Program-made: the position numbers and the translations under genes
Source of the DNA: Blastomussa wellsi
Lineage: Eukaryota; Cnidaria; Anthozoa; Scleractinia; Plerogyridae
Direction: 5' to 3'
NCBI GenBank assembly: GCA_947652115.1
Contig: OX393561.1
Coordinates: forward strand, 30,007,408 to 30,071,407
Length of the DNA stretch: 64,000 nucleotides
Shown: one piece after another, positions 31,591-39,603 of the stretch
How positions within the stretch are numbered: position 1 is the first letter of the stretch
Layout: each line of letters opens with the position of its first letter
The notes under the pieces: generated by a model
What the model was told of the DNA's origin: nothing
Databases searched by the model: none
Seen by the model: only the letters and a program-made list of their open reading frames with translations

Positions 31591-32514
31591 ATGATGGCGG
31601 TGCAAGCAAACATTCAGCCAACGCACAACGAGAAAAATCTCGGCGCGATGAAAGCCGAGCGTGCAGTAAAACGTATCACCTTTGATCGTAGCGATGCCAG
31701 CCCCGGCGAGACCCTGTATGTTTCGGTGCCCAAGCTGAATGAGAATGAGGTCCTCGTGCCCGGCTCGCTCGCACTGCTCTTCAACATCGACTTGTCTGGA
31801 GGGCACGCCAACAACTTCCTCGTTCAAAACGACACGTGCGCTCTGGTCGACAAGCTGGTTGTGAAGTACGCGGGCACCATACTGCAGGACACGGTGGGGT
31901 ATGACATCTTCAAGATCTGGGAGGACCTTTTCCTCTCGCAGGAGGAGCGGGACAACATGCTGCTGGACGGCATTCAGAGTGAGGACCATTGCAAGATCCC
32001 CTCAAACGCTGGGGATAAGAAAACCACGGGTATTGCTACAGAAAAAGTGCTGAACAATGTTTTCAGAACGAAATACCGAATCAAATTGGACCACCAGATT
32101 CTGACCGACCACGGAGTCTTTTACTCCCAAGCTCTTTACAACGACCTCGTATTTGAGTTGACACTTGCGTCGGCCTCACAGGTTGTCAAAGGCTCTGACC
32201 CAACAAAACTGAAATACACGCTGACCAACATCCAGCTCGAGTACGAAATGATCAGAAGCAAGGCTCTGGTGGACAACGCACACAGTGTTTATTCCTCTGG
32301 CAAGGAATTCATGTACGATCACGTGATGTGGGCTGAGGTGGTCACCTTCGCAAAAGGCACGGAAACAAGGATTAACCTAAGAGTAAACCCCCAGAGAAGG
32401 TCCCTTAAAGGCATCCTTCTCCTCTTTGTTGAGCCATATGTCGCTGGCACCATGGATTCAGAAAAGTACCTCAACCCTGACCTGACGAAAGTCAGCGTTA
32501 CACGTAAAGCATAA
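31591..32514 (+). CDS. Candidate major capsid-like protein (Polinton PY-like), probably C-terminally cut
   Basis: ORF of 307 codons. Strand-rich blocks: ETLYVSVPKLNENEVLVPGS (about 43-62), TCALVDKLVVKYAGTILQDT, YDIFKIWEDLFLSQEERDNM, NNVFRTKYRIKLDHQILTDH, LYNDLVFELTLASASQVVKG, YTLTNIQLEYEMIRSKALVD and RRSLKGILLLFVEPY, ending SVTRKA*. The alternation of strands with long loops fits a jelly-roll capsid protein, and position next to the preceding ORF fits PX-PY order. Hexon-like capsid proteins of Polintons are longer, so a C-terminal part is probably lost at 32514, where the opposite-strand Cys-rich ORF overlaps by 57 bp. The first ATG pair (MMAVQ) is the only early start. Assignment rests on context and pattern, not a search. 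Confidence 0.5.
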   Translation: MMAVQANIQPTHNEKNLGAMKAERAVKRITFDRSDASPGETLYVSVPKLNENEVLVPGSLALLFNIDLSGGHANNFLVQNDTCALVDKLVVKYAGTILQDTVGYDIFKIWEDLFLSQEERDNMLLDGIQSEDHCKIPSNAGDKKTTGIATEKVLNNVFRTKYRIKLDHQILTDHGVFYSQALYNDLVFELTLASASQVVKGSDPTKLKYTLTNIQLEYEMIRSKALVDNAHSVYSSGKEFMYDHVMWAEVVTFAKGTETRINLRVNPQRRSLKGILLLFVEPYVAGTMDSEKYLNPDLTKVSVTRKA

Positions 32515-32802
32515 TCCATTTCGCCTACATTGCATGCATTTTCTACAGACAATAACTTTAACAAACTGTTCACATCTGTCGCAAAAAGGGGCTTCCAATA
32601 ACTCGTTTTCCATTCGCTTCAATAACTCGTTTTGCACAACGTCAAAACCAAGATCCAATCGCTCCTTGATTTTGATGGCGATGTATTCCTTACAAATACG
32701 CTCCCTGAGCTCTAGAGAGAGGTTTTGAATTGACTCGGAAAGTTCACAGTTGTTTCCCACTGGATCCATTATGTGAGTTTTTTGATATATATTGGTGTTC
32801 AA
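32458..32802 (-). CDS. Small Cys-rich, possible zinc-binding protein
   Basis: This minus-strand ORF of 114 codons converges with the capsid-like ORF and overlaps its last 57 bp. A helical N-terminal part (ELRERICKEYIAIKIKERLD) is followed by a cluster CDRC...VCRKCMQC...GLCFTC, six or seven Cys in pairs, typical of a zinc-binding fold. The better start may be MDPVGNN (32769), 11 codons inside. Function unknown. It lies within the Polinton-like element and may be one of its accessory genes. Overlap with the cut end of the capsid-like frame suggests that a deletion fused two formerly separate genes tail to tail, and its own last residues may not be original. Confidence 0.45.
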   Translation of the reverse strand: MNTNIYQKTHIMDPVGNNCELSESIQNLSLELRERICKEYIAIKIKERLDLGFDVVQNELLKRMENELLEAPFCDRCEQFVKVIVCRKCMQCRRNGLCFTCNADFRQVRVEVLF

Positions 32803-33256
32803 ATCTCGGACATTAGCTCATGCAAAACGAGTTCATCGTAAAATAAAAAGCAAAGAGTATCTTACCTTAAAGATTAACCAATGATTATCTCTTGGCTGGG
32901 ATGAAATTCACGCGGAAATACACATTTCTCAGAAAAGACAGAAGTCTTTGTTATTGAACCCAGGCCCTCGGAGTAGCAACCCGGCCATCGGACCGGCCAC
33001 CAAACCCTCGGAGTTACAGGAAAAACAAAATGGCTGACGTCTCACGATTACTAGCGACTAAATACAGGAATTGCACCGACCTCAGAATGCACCGGGAACT
33101 AGTATGGTTAGCTCCCAGCTCTTTCCCAGCTCTATTTTTTAGGGCTAGGGTCCATTGTTGCTGTTGTTTATTTATCATATTTCAGCCAATATTGTACATC
33201 CCCCTCCGGTTAGCCTACTATAGCACTATAAATGTTTAAAATTTTAGAGTTTAATT
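32803..33256. other. Non-coding part of the Polinton-like body
   Basis: AT-rich. 'accctcggagt' occurs twice (about 32966 and 33004). No supported gene. Confidence 0.4.
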
Positions 33257-33335
33257 GGCTGGGCCTCGGTGGTGTAGCGGAGCTGCGAAGCGCTCTTAAT
33301 CTGCACTACCCGGGTTCGATTCCACAACTCGATGC
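33257..33335 (+). repeat. tRNA-like sequence, probable SINE head
   Basis: CCTCGGTGGTGTAGCGGAGC has a good A-box and GGTTCGATTCC is a perfect B-box, spaced as in a tRNA. The T-stem and acceptor stem do not pair (CCGGG against CCACA), so it is not a working tRNA gene. The shared opening with 9703-9775 (minus) suggests one SINE family. Confidence 0.45.
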
Positions 33336-33959
33336 TTTTAAAATTCACCTGGTCTTTTTCTCTTTATTAGACCAAAATATCAAAGTTTAAAAATTTCTAA
33401 GTCTCCGGTGCGATTCCTGTATTTAGCTGCGCGTTCACGATTACGTCTTTTGGCGAGAAAAATTGAACCAGAGCAGAATTGTACAAAACCTTACGCTCAC
33501 TTAGCGTGCTGTAAGTTCTTTTTCCACCACAGAAGTTGGTAAATCGTTGCAAAGAGAAGAACGCTGTGGAACAACACGATTTGATCAAAGCGATTTATCG
33601 AACTGTCGATTTTATCTTTCTTGAAAATTGACTCGATCAAAGCCTGTTTTCATTTTTTTCACCTAGCACATTGCCTCGACAACTTGCTGTGTTATCCGTT
33701 TGACCTCGTTCTGCCAAAGGGGTGTTGAAAGTTCCTTGTAAAGACAGAAAATCGTGTGGAAAAGCAGAAGCATTTTGGACTTCAGAAGCTGTTTATATGT
33801 GAGTTATCAAAGATTTGCCACTCTTAATTTATAATTTATTCTTACATCATCCGTGCCCCCAAAGCGCATGCGTATGTACCCAAATATTGGGGATTTTTTG
33901 GCAAGGGACAGAGAAAGAGCATCACAATAGAAGGAAATGCCAGACTGATGGTAATATAT
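33336..33959. other. Non-coding stretch before the DIRS-like element
   Basis: AT-rich with no domain. The left border of the DIRS-like insert could not be placed exactly; it probably lies between here and about 34000. Confidence 0.35.
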
Positions 33960-34360
33960 AAGCGAGCTTAACATTAACTTGTTAGTTCACATATTCTGGT
34001 GAAGCTCTGGGAGGTGAAAGTTGGCCACTTACTGAATCCTGTTAAAGGCTTGTGCGGATGGTGAATTGCCGGGTATAGGGGAAAGTACTTCCAGTGGGAC
34101 AGTACCCTCGGGTTGAGCCTGCCTGGGCCCCACTGGTAACAGGGGGTGCTCAGAAATCTCTCAGGATTTCAAACCTCGCTTCCAGAGGTAAGATGGGATC
34201 TGACAGCCACCTTGTCAGCGGCGGGAAATTAAGTCCTGGCCTGGGCCAGGCAACGAACAGCCAACCGAGCAACACCCGACAAGGGTTTATGTTTTTATGC
34301 TCGGTGCGTTGGGAATTATGCGTGCGAATGGAGGTTACGTAATGCGTACTGCATTCAGGC

Positions 34361-36751
34361 GTGTTCATCACGCTTATTGTTGGGTTGTGTTTAAATAGGT
34401 TCACCACGTGTTGTGCTCTTACTTTAGGTCATTTCAGTGGGTGTAATCGACCGTCACCTAGTTTTCCTCTTTCTTCCTTTTTTCTTTACAGGTCATTCAG
34501 CGTCCAGAGACTTCCTCGGGGTTTTCATCGGCTGTCTCCTCTATCACTCCAAGAAATTTTACTAATTTTCGTCCTCCAACGTCAAAGGGCGCCTTTGTTA
34601 AAGGCCGTTATGACATCTGCTTCGCCTGCGGCAAGACCGGCCATTGGAGAGCAAGTTGCCCCAACTTATTCTTCACTCCCGGATCAACCTACAAACAGAT
34701 CCAAAGCTTGTCAAGTAAAGACAGCGGTTCTTCTGGGCAGCAGTAGTTCCATTGCTGATAGTAAAGCAGTAAAGGAAACTCTTGAAGGTATTTTTGACGA
34801 AGGTCCAGCTTTAGAGGAGTGTTTTGAATTTGAGAATTCTCCCGATAGTATTCAATCGGTTAAGGGTAGGCTTAAAGCTCATTTTAGTTTTTGGGCGGAT
34901 ACGTTAGGTGCAAATGATTTCATTCTCCGGGTTATTGACAAGGGGTATGCCATACCCTTTATTACATTTCCTCAGAATGCGTTTTTCGACAATAACCATT
35001 CAGCACTTACGCACGCTGATTTTGTTTTGAAGGCTATTCAAGAGCTTATTTTGTCAGGTTCAGTTGTTCAAGTATCTAATCCTCCTCATGTCGTCAATCC
35101 CTTGTCTGTTTCCGTACATAGTTGCGGCAAGAAGAGGTTGATTTTAGACCTCAGGCATGTCAATAAACATATCTGGAAAGAAAAGTTTAAGTTTGAGGAT
35201 ATTAGAAACGCTTGTGTTTATCTTCCTTCCGATCATTTCATGTTTAAATTTGATCTCAAATCAGGCTACCACCATATTGATATTTTGCAGGATCTTCAAA
35301 CTTTTTTAGGGTTTTCTTGGGTTGTTTACGGCGTAAGGAAATTTTGTGTGTTTACAGTACTCCCTTTTGGGCTCTCCTCAGCTCCTTATATTTTCACTAA
35401 GGTTGTTCGTGTTCTCGTCCGATATTGGAGAAGTCATGCTGTGAGAATAACAGTTTACCTTGATGACGGGCTTGGTTCCGCCCGTGATTTCGCTCGCTGC
35501 GAAGCTGCCTCATTATTTGTTAAGACTTCGCTTCAGCTTTCTGGTTTCCTGCCTAATGACAGTAAATCGATTTGGCAACCAACTTCTTGTTTAGTCTGGT
35601 TGGGTTATTGTATTGATTTAGCCGTTCATACTATTTCCATTCCTTCGGTTAGGATTCTCAGTGTCGTACAGGTTATTGATTCAATTAGTTCTCAGTATCC
35701 TTCTAGTACTGCTAGAAAATTGGCTCAGTTTGTAGGTAAGGTTATCTCTATGGGTTTCGTCTTTGGTAACGTTACTCGTATTATGACAAGGTATTCTCAT
35801 TTCGATATTTTAAGAAGCCCTACATGGGACGGAAAAATTTCCCTGTCGGGTTCGACTCTGAAGGAATTATGTTTTTGGAAAGAGAACATTCCTTCCCTAA
35901 ATAGTAGGCGCCTCTTGTCTACACAGTTCCATTATTCCCGTGTGTGTTATTCCGATGCGAGTTCTACAGGCTGCGCCAGTTATATGTTAGATCTACACAA
36001 CACCATTTCTCACAAGTTGTGGAGTGTTGATGAGGCGCAGAAGAGCTCCTCTTACAGGGAACTTAAGGCCGTTTTCCTGGGTCTAGAATCTTTTTTGCCT
36101 TTACTTAAAGGGCGCACTATTAAGTGGTATACTGACAATCAAGGTGTTGCTAGAATCGTTGAAGTAGGAAGCATGAAGGAAGATTTGCAATGCTTAGCTT
36201 TGCGTATTTTTAGTGTGTGCTTGCTCAGTTGCATCACATTGGAAATCGAATGGATTCCGAGATCGGCTAATGATAGAGCTGATTTTTTGAGCAGAATTGT
36301 GGATTATGATGATTGGCGGGTCAACAGGGACTATTTCCTTTTGGCCGAAGAGAAATGGGGTCCTCATTCTGTGGACCGGTTTGCGAATCATGAGAATACT
36401 CAGTTGCCCCGTTTTAATAGCAGGTTTTGGTGCCCTGGTACAGAGGCGGTTGATGCCTTTTCTGTTTCTTGGGCGGGCGAGAATAATTGGCTCGTTCCAC
36501 CTATTTTTCTCATCCCCAAGGTCCTTAATCACATGGTTGCCCTTGGCGGTCGCGCTACACTTGTTGTTCCTGCTTGGCCTTCCGCCCCATTTTGGCCTTT
36601 AATTTTTACTGACGAGGGTTTGTCTCCCATATTCTCTGATATTTTTGAGATCCCCTTAGGTACTGATGTTTTTGTTTTGGGTAACTATAAAAATTCCCTT
36701 TTTGGATCACCTAATTTTCGTTCAGGGGTTTTGTTCTTGCGGTTTTCCTAG
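34361..36751 (+). CDS. DIRS-like reverse transcriptase-RNase H polyprotein
   Basis: ORF of 796 codons. RT blocks: CGKKRLILDLRHVNKHIW, FKFDLKSGYHHIDI, LPFGLSSAPYIFTKV and the catalytic VYLDDGLGSA (Asp-Asp near residue 366). RNase H follows: RVCYSDASSTGCASYML (about 527), SYRELKAVFLGLE, KWYTDNQGVAR and IPRSANDRADFLSR, giving the D-E-D-D set. A conserved C-terminal region (FWCPGTEAVDAFSVSW, GRATLVVPAWPSAPFWPL) is typical of DIRS-group polyproteins. It copies the element RNA into DNA. The first ~85 codons overlap the gag frame and are probably not translated as shown; the true start may come through splicing at 34490 or by frameshift. No stop interrupts the catalytic region, so the enzyme may be intact. 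Confidence 0.85.
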   Translation: MFITLIVGLCLNRFTTCCALTLGHFSGCNRPSPSFPLSSFFLYRSFSVQRLPRGFHRLSPLSLQEILLIFVLQRQRAPLLKAVMTSASPAARPAIGEQVAPTYSSLPDQPTNRSKACQVKTAVLLGSSSSIADSKAVKETLEGIFDEGPALEECFEFENSPDSIQSVKGRLKAHFSFWADTLGANDFILRVIDKGYAIPFITFPQNAFFDNNHSALTHADFVLKAIQELILSGSVVQVSNPPHVVNPLSVSVHSCGKKRLILDLRHVNKHIWKEKFKFEDIRNACVYLPSDHFMFKFDLKSGYHHIDILQDLQTFLGFSWVVYGVRKFCVFTVLPFGLSSAPYIFTKVVRVLVRYWRSHAVRITVYLDDGLGSARDFARCEAASLFVKTSLQLSGFLPNDSKSIWQPTSCLVWLGYCIDLAVHTISIPSVRILSVVQVIDSISSQYPSSTARKLAQFVGKVISMGFVFGNVTRIMTRYSHFDILRSPTWDGKISLSGSTLKELCFWKENIPSLNSRRLLSTQFHYSRVCYSDASSTGCASYMLDLHNTISHKLWSVDEAQKSSSYRELKAVFLGLESFLPLLKGRTIKWYTDNQGVARIVEVGSMKEDLQCLALRIFSVCLLSCITLEIEWIPRSANDRADFLSRIVDYDDWRVNRDYFLLAEEKWGPHSVDRFANHENTQLPRFNSRFWCPGTEAVDAFSVSWAGENNWLVPPIFLIPKVLNHMVALGGRATLVVPAWPSAPFWPLIFTDEGLSPIFSDIFEIPLGTDVFVLGNYKNSLFGSPNFRSGVLFLRFS
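34491..34690 (+). pseudogene. DIRS-like gag C-terminus (zinc knuckle), overlapping the RT ORF
   Basis: Downstream of the acceptor TTTTTTCTTTACAG the frame reads VIQRPETSSGFSSAVSSITP and later GRYDICFACGKTGHWRASCP. That is a CX2CX4HX4C zinc knuckle as in retroelement nucleocapsid proteins, which bind the RNA template. The reading is in a different frame from the RT ORF that overlaps it. The N-terminal gag body is not found upstream (33.3-34.4 kb), so gag is probably broken. Confidence 0.6.
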
Positions 36752-37069
36752 AGAGGCCGTAGTTACCCCCCCCCCCCCCCCTTTTTCAGTCTTGTAGGGG
36801 GTTTTTTCTCTGCAGTTTATAGAGTTCTTACGCTCATACCACATGGTATCCGAGTATTTTGGGATGCACTTGGATCCCTGTTTTGTGGACCACTTGGTCT
36901 TTTTTATTATGCAAGGGCCACTTTGGCCCTTAGTGGTAATATTTTTCTGTGTTTTTTCTTGGGACCACTTGGACCCAACCTTACCTCGTTTCACTACGTG
37001 TTGTATTTTTCTGATACATTTTTTCTTTGGTCATTTTTGTCGTTTTATTTTCTCTGTTTTTTGCTTCAG
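36752..37069 (+). other. Spacer between RT and recombinase, with poly-C and probable 3' splice site
   Basis: A poly-C run lies at 36769-36781. The block is pyrimidine-rich, with 'ccacttgg' units at about 36900-36970 ('gaccacttgg', 'ggccactttgg', 'gaccacttgg'), and ends with a strong acceptor before 37070. Confidence 0.5.
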
Positions 37070-38058
37070 ATGTTAAAGCAGCTGCCAGTCGGACGTTTGG
37101 CGTTTTACTTTGTGAGAGGTTTTGGCTCTCTGCCTTTAATTCTCGAGCTGATAACACAGTCATTAATTATTGTAAATCATTTTGTAAGTTTAAAGCGTGG
37201 TGCTTGCAGAGCACTGGGGAGGTTTCTTTCCTCCCAGCTACTTCCTTCACAGTTTCCTTGTATTTGCATCATTTATTAGAAAATTCGTTAGGTAGTTCCA
37301 CCATTTACGGCGTTTTTTACGCTATTAACTGGGTACATAAGTTATCAGGTTTTGAGAATCCCAATCCGTGTGAAAACTTTCTCGTCAGGTCTATTGTTGA
37401 GGCTTCCAGTCATGCTCCTCGTAAACCTATCAGGAAGGCGGAGCCCATTACTCCAGAGATCCTTGGCTTAATTTTGCAGCATTATGGGGAAAGTAGTAAC
37501 TTACTTGATATCCGGTTTGTCTGTATGTGTTTACTTGCATATGCTGGCTTTTTCCGCATTTCCGAGCTTTTAAGCATTAGGAGATCTAATATTGTAACTG
37601 AAGATCTCTATCATAAGATTTTCATAGAAGTTAGCAAGACTGATAAGATACAGAGAGGGTTCCTGGGTTTATATTGCCAAGACAGGCAATATTACTTGCC
37701 CTTATACCTTATTAAGTACTTAGAAGCTGCCATGATTCCTTCTTTTTCTCAGAATTTCATTTTCAGATCCTTACGCTACGACAAGGATTTGAAGGGCAAT
37801 GTCTTGTCTTCAAAGCCCCTCACTGCTAGCAGGGCGGGAGAAATTCTTAAGGGGAAGCTGAAAGCTATTGGGTTAGACCCTTCTAAGTTTAGTAGTCACA
37901 GCTTTAGGTCCGGCGGAGCTACTTCCGCTGCTAATCTGAATGTTCCAGATCGGCTTTTTAAAGTTCACGGAAGGTGGAAGTCAGATTCAGCTAAAGACGG
38001 CTACGTCCACGATAAAGTCGACTCGCGTCTTTATGTTCCTTTGCACATTGGAATTTAA
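37027..38058 (+). CDS. DIRS-like tyrosine recombinase
   Basis: ORF of 343 codons. A core-binding N-terminal region (FWLSAFNSRADNTVINYCKS) precedes the catalytic domain. There, Arg in AYAGFFRISELLSIR, the HxxR box in SSHSFRSGGATSAAN (about residues 290-294), His/Trp in VHGRWKSDSA and the nucleophile Tyr in KDGYVHDKVDSR are all present. The full R-K-HxxR-H/W-Y set suggests an active integration enzyme that inserts circular DNA without cutting a duplication. The first 14 codons (hydrophobic, MVIFVVLFSLFFA) are probably intron read as protein: the acceptor GCTTCAG at 37070 puts the real exon start at DVKAAASR. Confidence 0.85.
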   Translation: MVIFVVLFSLFFASDVKAAASRTFGVLLCERFWLSAFNSRADNTVINYCKSFCKFKAWCLQSTGEVSFLPATSFTVSLYLHHLLENSLGSSTIYGVFYAINWVHKLSGFENPNPCENFLVRSIVEASSHAPRKPIRKAEPITPEILGLILQHYGESSNLLDIRFVCMCLLAYAGFFRISELLSIRRSNIVTEDLYHKIFIEVSKTDKIQRGFLGLYCQDRQYYLPLYLIKYLEAAMIPSFSQNFIFRSLRYDKDLKGNVLSSKPLTASRAGEILKGKLKAIGLDPSKFSSHSFRSGGATSAANLNVPDRLFKVHGRWKSDSAKDGYVHDKVDSRLYVPLHIGI

Positions 38059-38265
38059 TTTATTCAATTTTTGTACGAGTGGGTTTAGATTCAGTTTGTA
38101 TTTTTCCTATCATTTATACTTCTGTATCATGTAAGTTGCGTTAGCGTTTAGGAGGTCGTATTATACCACTGCCGACCTATTCCTCCTATACAATAAATTC
38201 ATTATTGTGTATTTGCTTCTGTGTGTTTCATTATTACAGAGTCTAGAGCATAAATAAGTTATTTT

Positions 38266-38546
38266 CGGTACGCAGTTTAGAAAATAATGTCCCTTTTTGT
38301 GACCTGTCACGCAATGCCACGCGTGACCGACCGTCACACAACGCCACGCGTGACGCGTTCATCTTTTTTTACACTCGTGGTTATTGTGGATGAAGTGTTT
38401 GTGTGATGTGAGAAAATTATTAGTTGCTTTAATAACAAGTATGCAAATCTATAATTGGGTTACAATGACAGGTGGTTGTCGAAAATTGGATGTTGTTTAC
38501 CCCTCCTCCTTCCTCAGTAGTAACTCCGGAGTCGAATGAATACACA
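38266..38546. other. Non-coding stretch between DIRS-like insert and right terminal repeat
   Basis: It contains 'ccacgcgtga' repeated at about 38318 and 38345. No gene. Confidence 0.4.
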
Positions 38547-38677
38547 CTTTATCTTCAGACATTTATTTTCCTTTTTAACCCCCCCCCCCCCCTCCTCCCC
38601 CCACAATACGAAGTGAGTAAAGCAAACTTTGTATTGTGGGGGATTAAAAAAGGAAAATAAATGTCTGAAGATAAGGT
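38547..38677. repeat. Hairpin with poly-C loop inside the Polinton-like element
   Basis: CTTTATCTTCAGACATTTAT and ATAAATGTCTGAAGATAAGG are inverted, extended by 'tttccttttt' / 'aaaaaggaaaa'. The second level 'ccccacaatacga' / 'tttgtattgtgggg' surrounds the centre. A poly-C run interrupts the left arm. It adjoins the inner end of the right terminal repeat. Confidence 0.6.
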
Positions 38678-38686
38678 GGTATTCAT

Positions 38687-39597
38687 TATTTGTAATAGCC
38701 AGGAGAAGGAACTCATTCCCAGGGAATGTCTGTAGGCTTCAGTTCATGATCGATACATGAGTTGACGCTGACCAACAACTTACGTATGGGCGTATTTGGC
38801 GCCGTTTCTCACACCAGACAACGATTGTTTATCAGTTAATTACCATATGCTTGGATAGAATGCTTAATGAGTCTTTCAACATGTGCAAGAAAACAACGTG
38901 GCAATATGGGGAAGGGGGTACAGCTCATCATTAGCATACCAAAGTGCACGGCATTTTGAATAACATGGGAACATCAAAGCATACAACAATTTGATTAAGC
39001 ACTGCGTAAAACGATTCAATAAGTAAGAAAAACGACTCCTTGCCCTTTAAACTCTTTCAAATCAACAAGAATAAACTATACGAATACTTCTGAAAACACT
39101 TCAAGGGATAGGCGGTATTCCATTCATTAACATGTCGACATGGGACAGGGGGTACACCTATTCATTAATGCTTTCAAAGCGCGCGGCATTTTGAATAACA
39201 TGGGAATATATGACAATTTGATTAACAGCAGCATCAAAATGTTTCAAATAACGATTACAGGCGTAATACGATTCGAGAATTAGAAAAAAATCAAATCCTT
39301 GACTTTCCTAGGAATCAACGATAAACCATACGAATACTTCTGAAAACACTTCGTGGGGTGGGAGGTATTCCATTCATTAACATGTCGACATATGACATGG
39401 CGGTACACCATTGATTAACATATCAAAGCGCACGACATTCTGATTAACTATAAAAGGGATTTGATTGAGAATACAATCTTTGTTTTTAAAGTTTTTCGTG
39501 ATTTTTATTTGCGTGACGAAAAAACAAAACGGCGGATTACAGATACCAAACCCTGGCTTCTGATTGGTTGAGTCTTAAACCGGCACAACTTACTACT
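38687..39597. repeat. Right terminal inverted repeat of the Polinton-like element
   Basis: It matches the inverse of 28635-29554, beginning TATTTGTAATAGCCAGGAGA and ending GTGCCGG...CTTACTACT in inverted terms. It has the same internal tandem units. Scattered differences show that the two arms have drifted since insertion. Confidence 0.8.
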
Positions 39598-39603
39598 CTT
39601 ACG
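39598..39603. repeat. Target-site duplication, right (CTTACG)
   Basis: Exact copy of 28629-28634, directly after the ACTACT end. Confidence 0.8.

Larger units (their letters stand above)
33960..38265 (+). mobile_element. DIRS-like (tyrosine recombinase) retrotransposon
   Basis: The order is a gag C-terminal zinc knuckle, RT-RNase H (34361-36751) and a tyrosine recombinase (37027-38058), all plus. DIRS-group elements use a tyrosine recombinase instead of an integrase and leave no target duplication, so borders are hard to find; 33960 and 38265 are estimates. Most of gag is missing. A pyrimidine tract and acceptor (TTTTCTTTACAG, 34490) and another (GTTTTTTGCTTCAG, 37070) suggest spliced transcripts. 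It sits inside the Polinton-like element. Whether it belongs to DIRS proper or Ngaro could not be decided, since the terminal repeats were not resolved. Confidence 0.75.
28635..39597. mobile_element. Polinton/Maverick-like element (10.96 kb) with a nested DIRS-like element
   Basis: It has 0.92-kb terminal inverted repeats, 5'-AGTAGT...ACTACT-3' termini and a 6-bp target duplication, as known for Polintons (AG start, 6-bp duplication, long terminal repeats; autonomous ones are 15-20 kb). Cargo from the left: a fold-back around a GAG-rich tract; ORFs 30568-31557 and 31591-32514 (virion-protein-like pair); a convergent Cys-rich ORF (32802-32458); a tRNA-like piece; and a DIRS-like retrotransposon (about 33.9-38.3 kb) that must have jumped in. 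No protein-primed DNA polymerase B, integrase, packaging ATPase or protease is visible in any frame. Without the DIRS insert about 6.5 kb remain, so this is an internally deleted, non-autonomous copy. Confidence 0.72.

Noticed and set aside
31345..31989. 214-codon minus ORF across the two virion-like genes
   Set aside because: Antisense of two better-supported ORFs, crosses their boundary, no recognisable motif.
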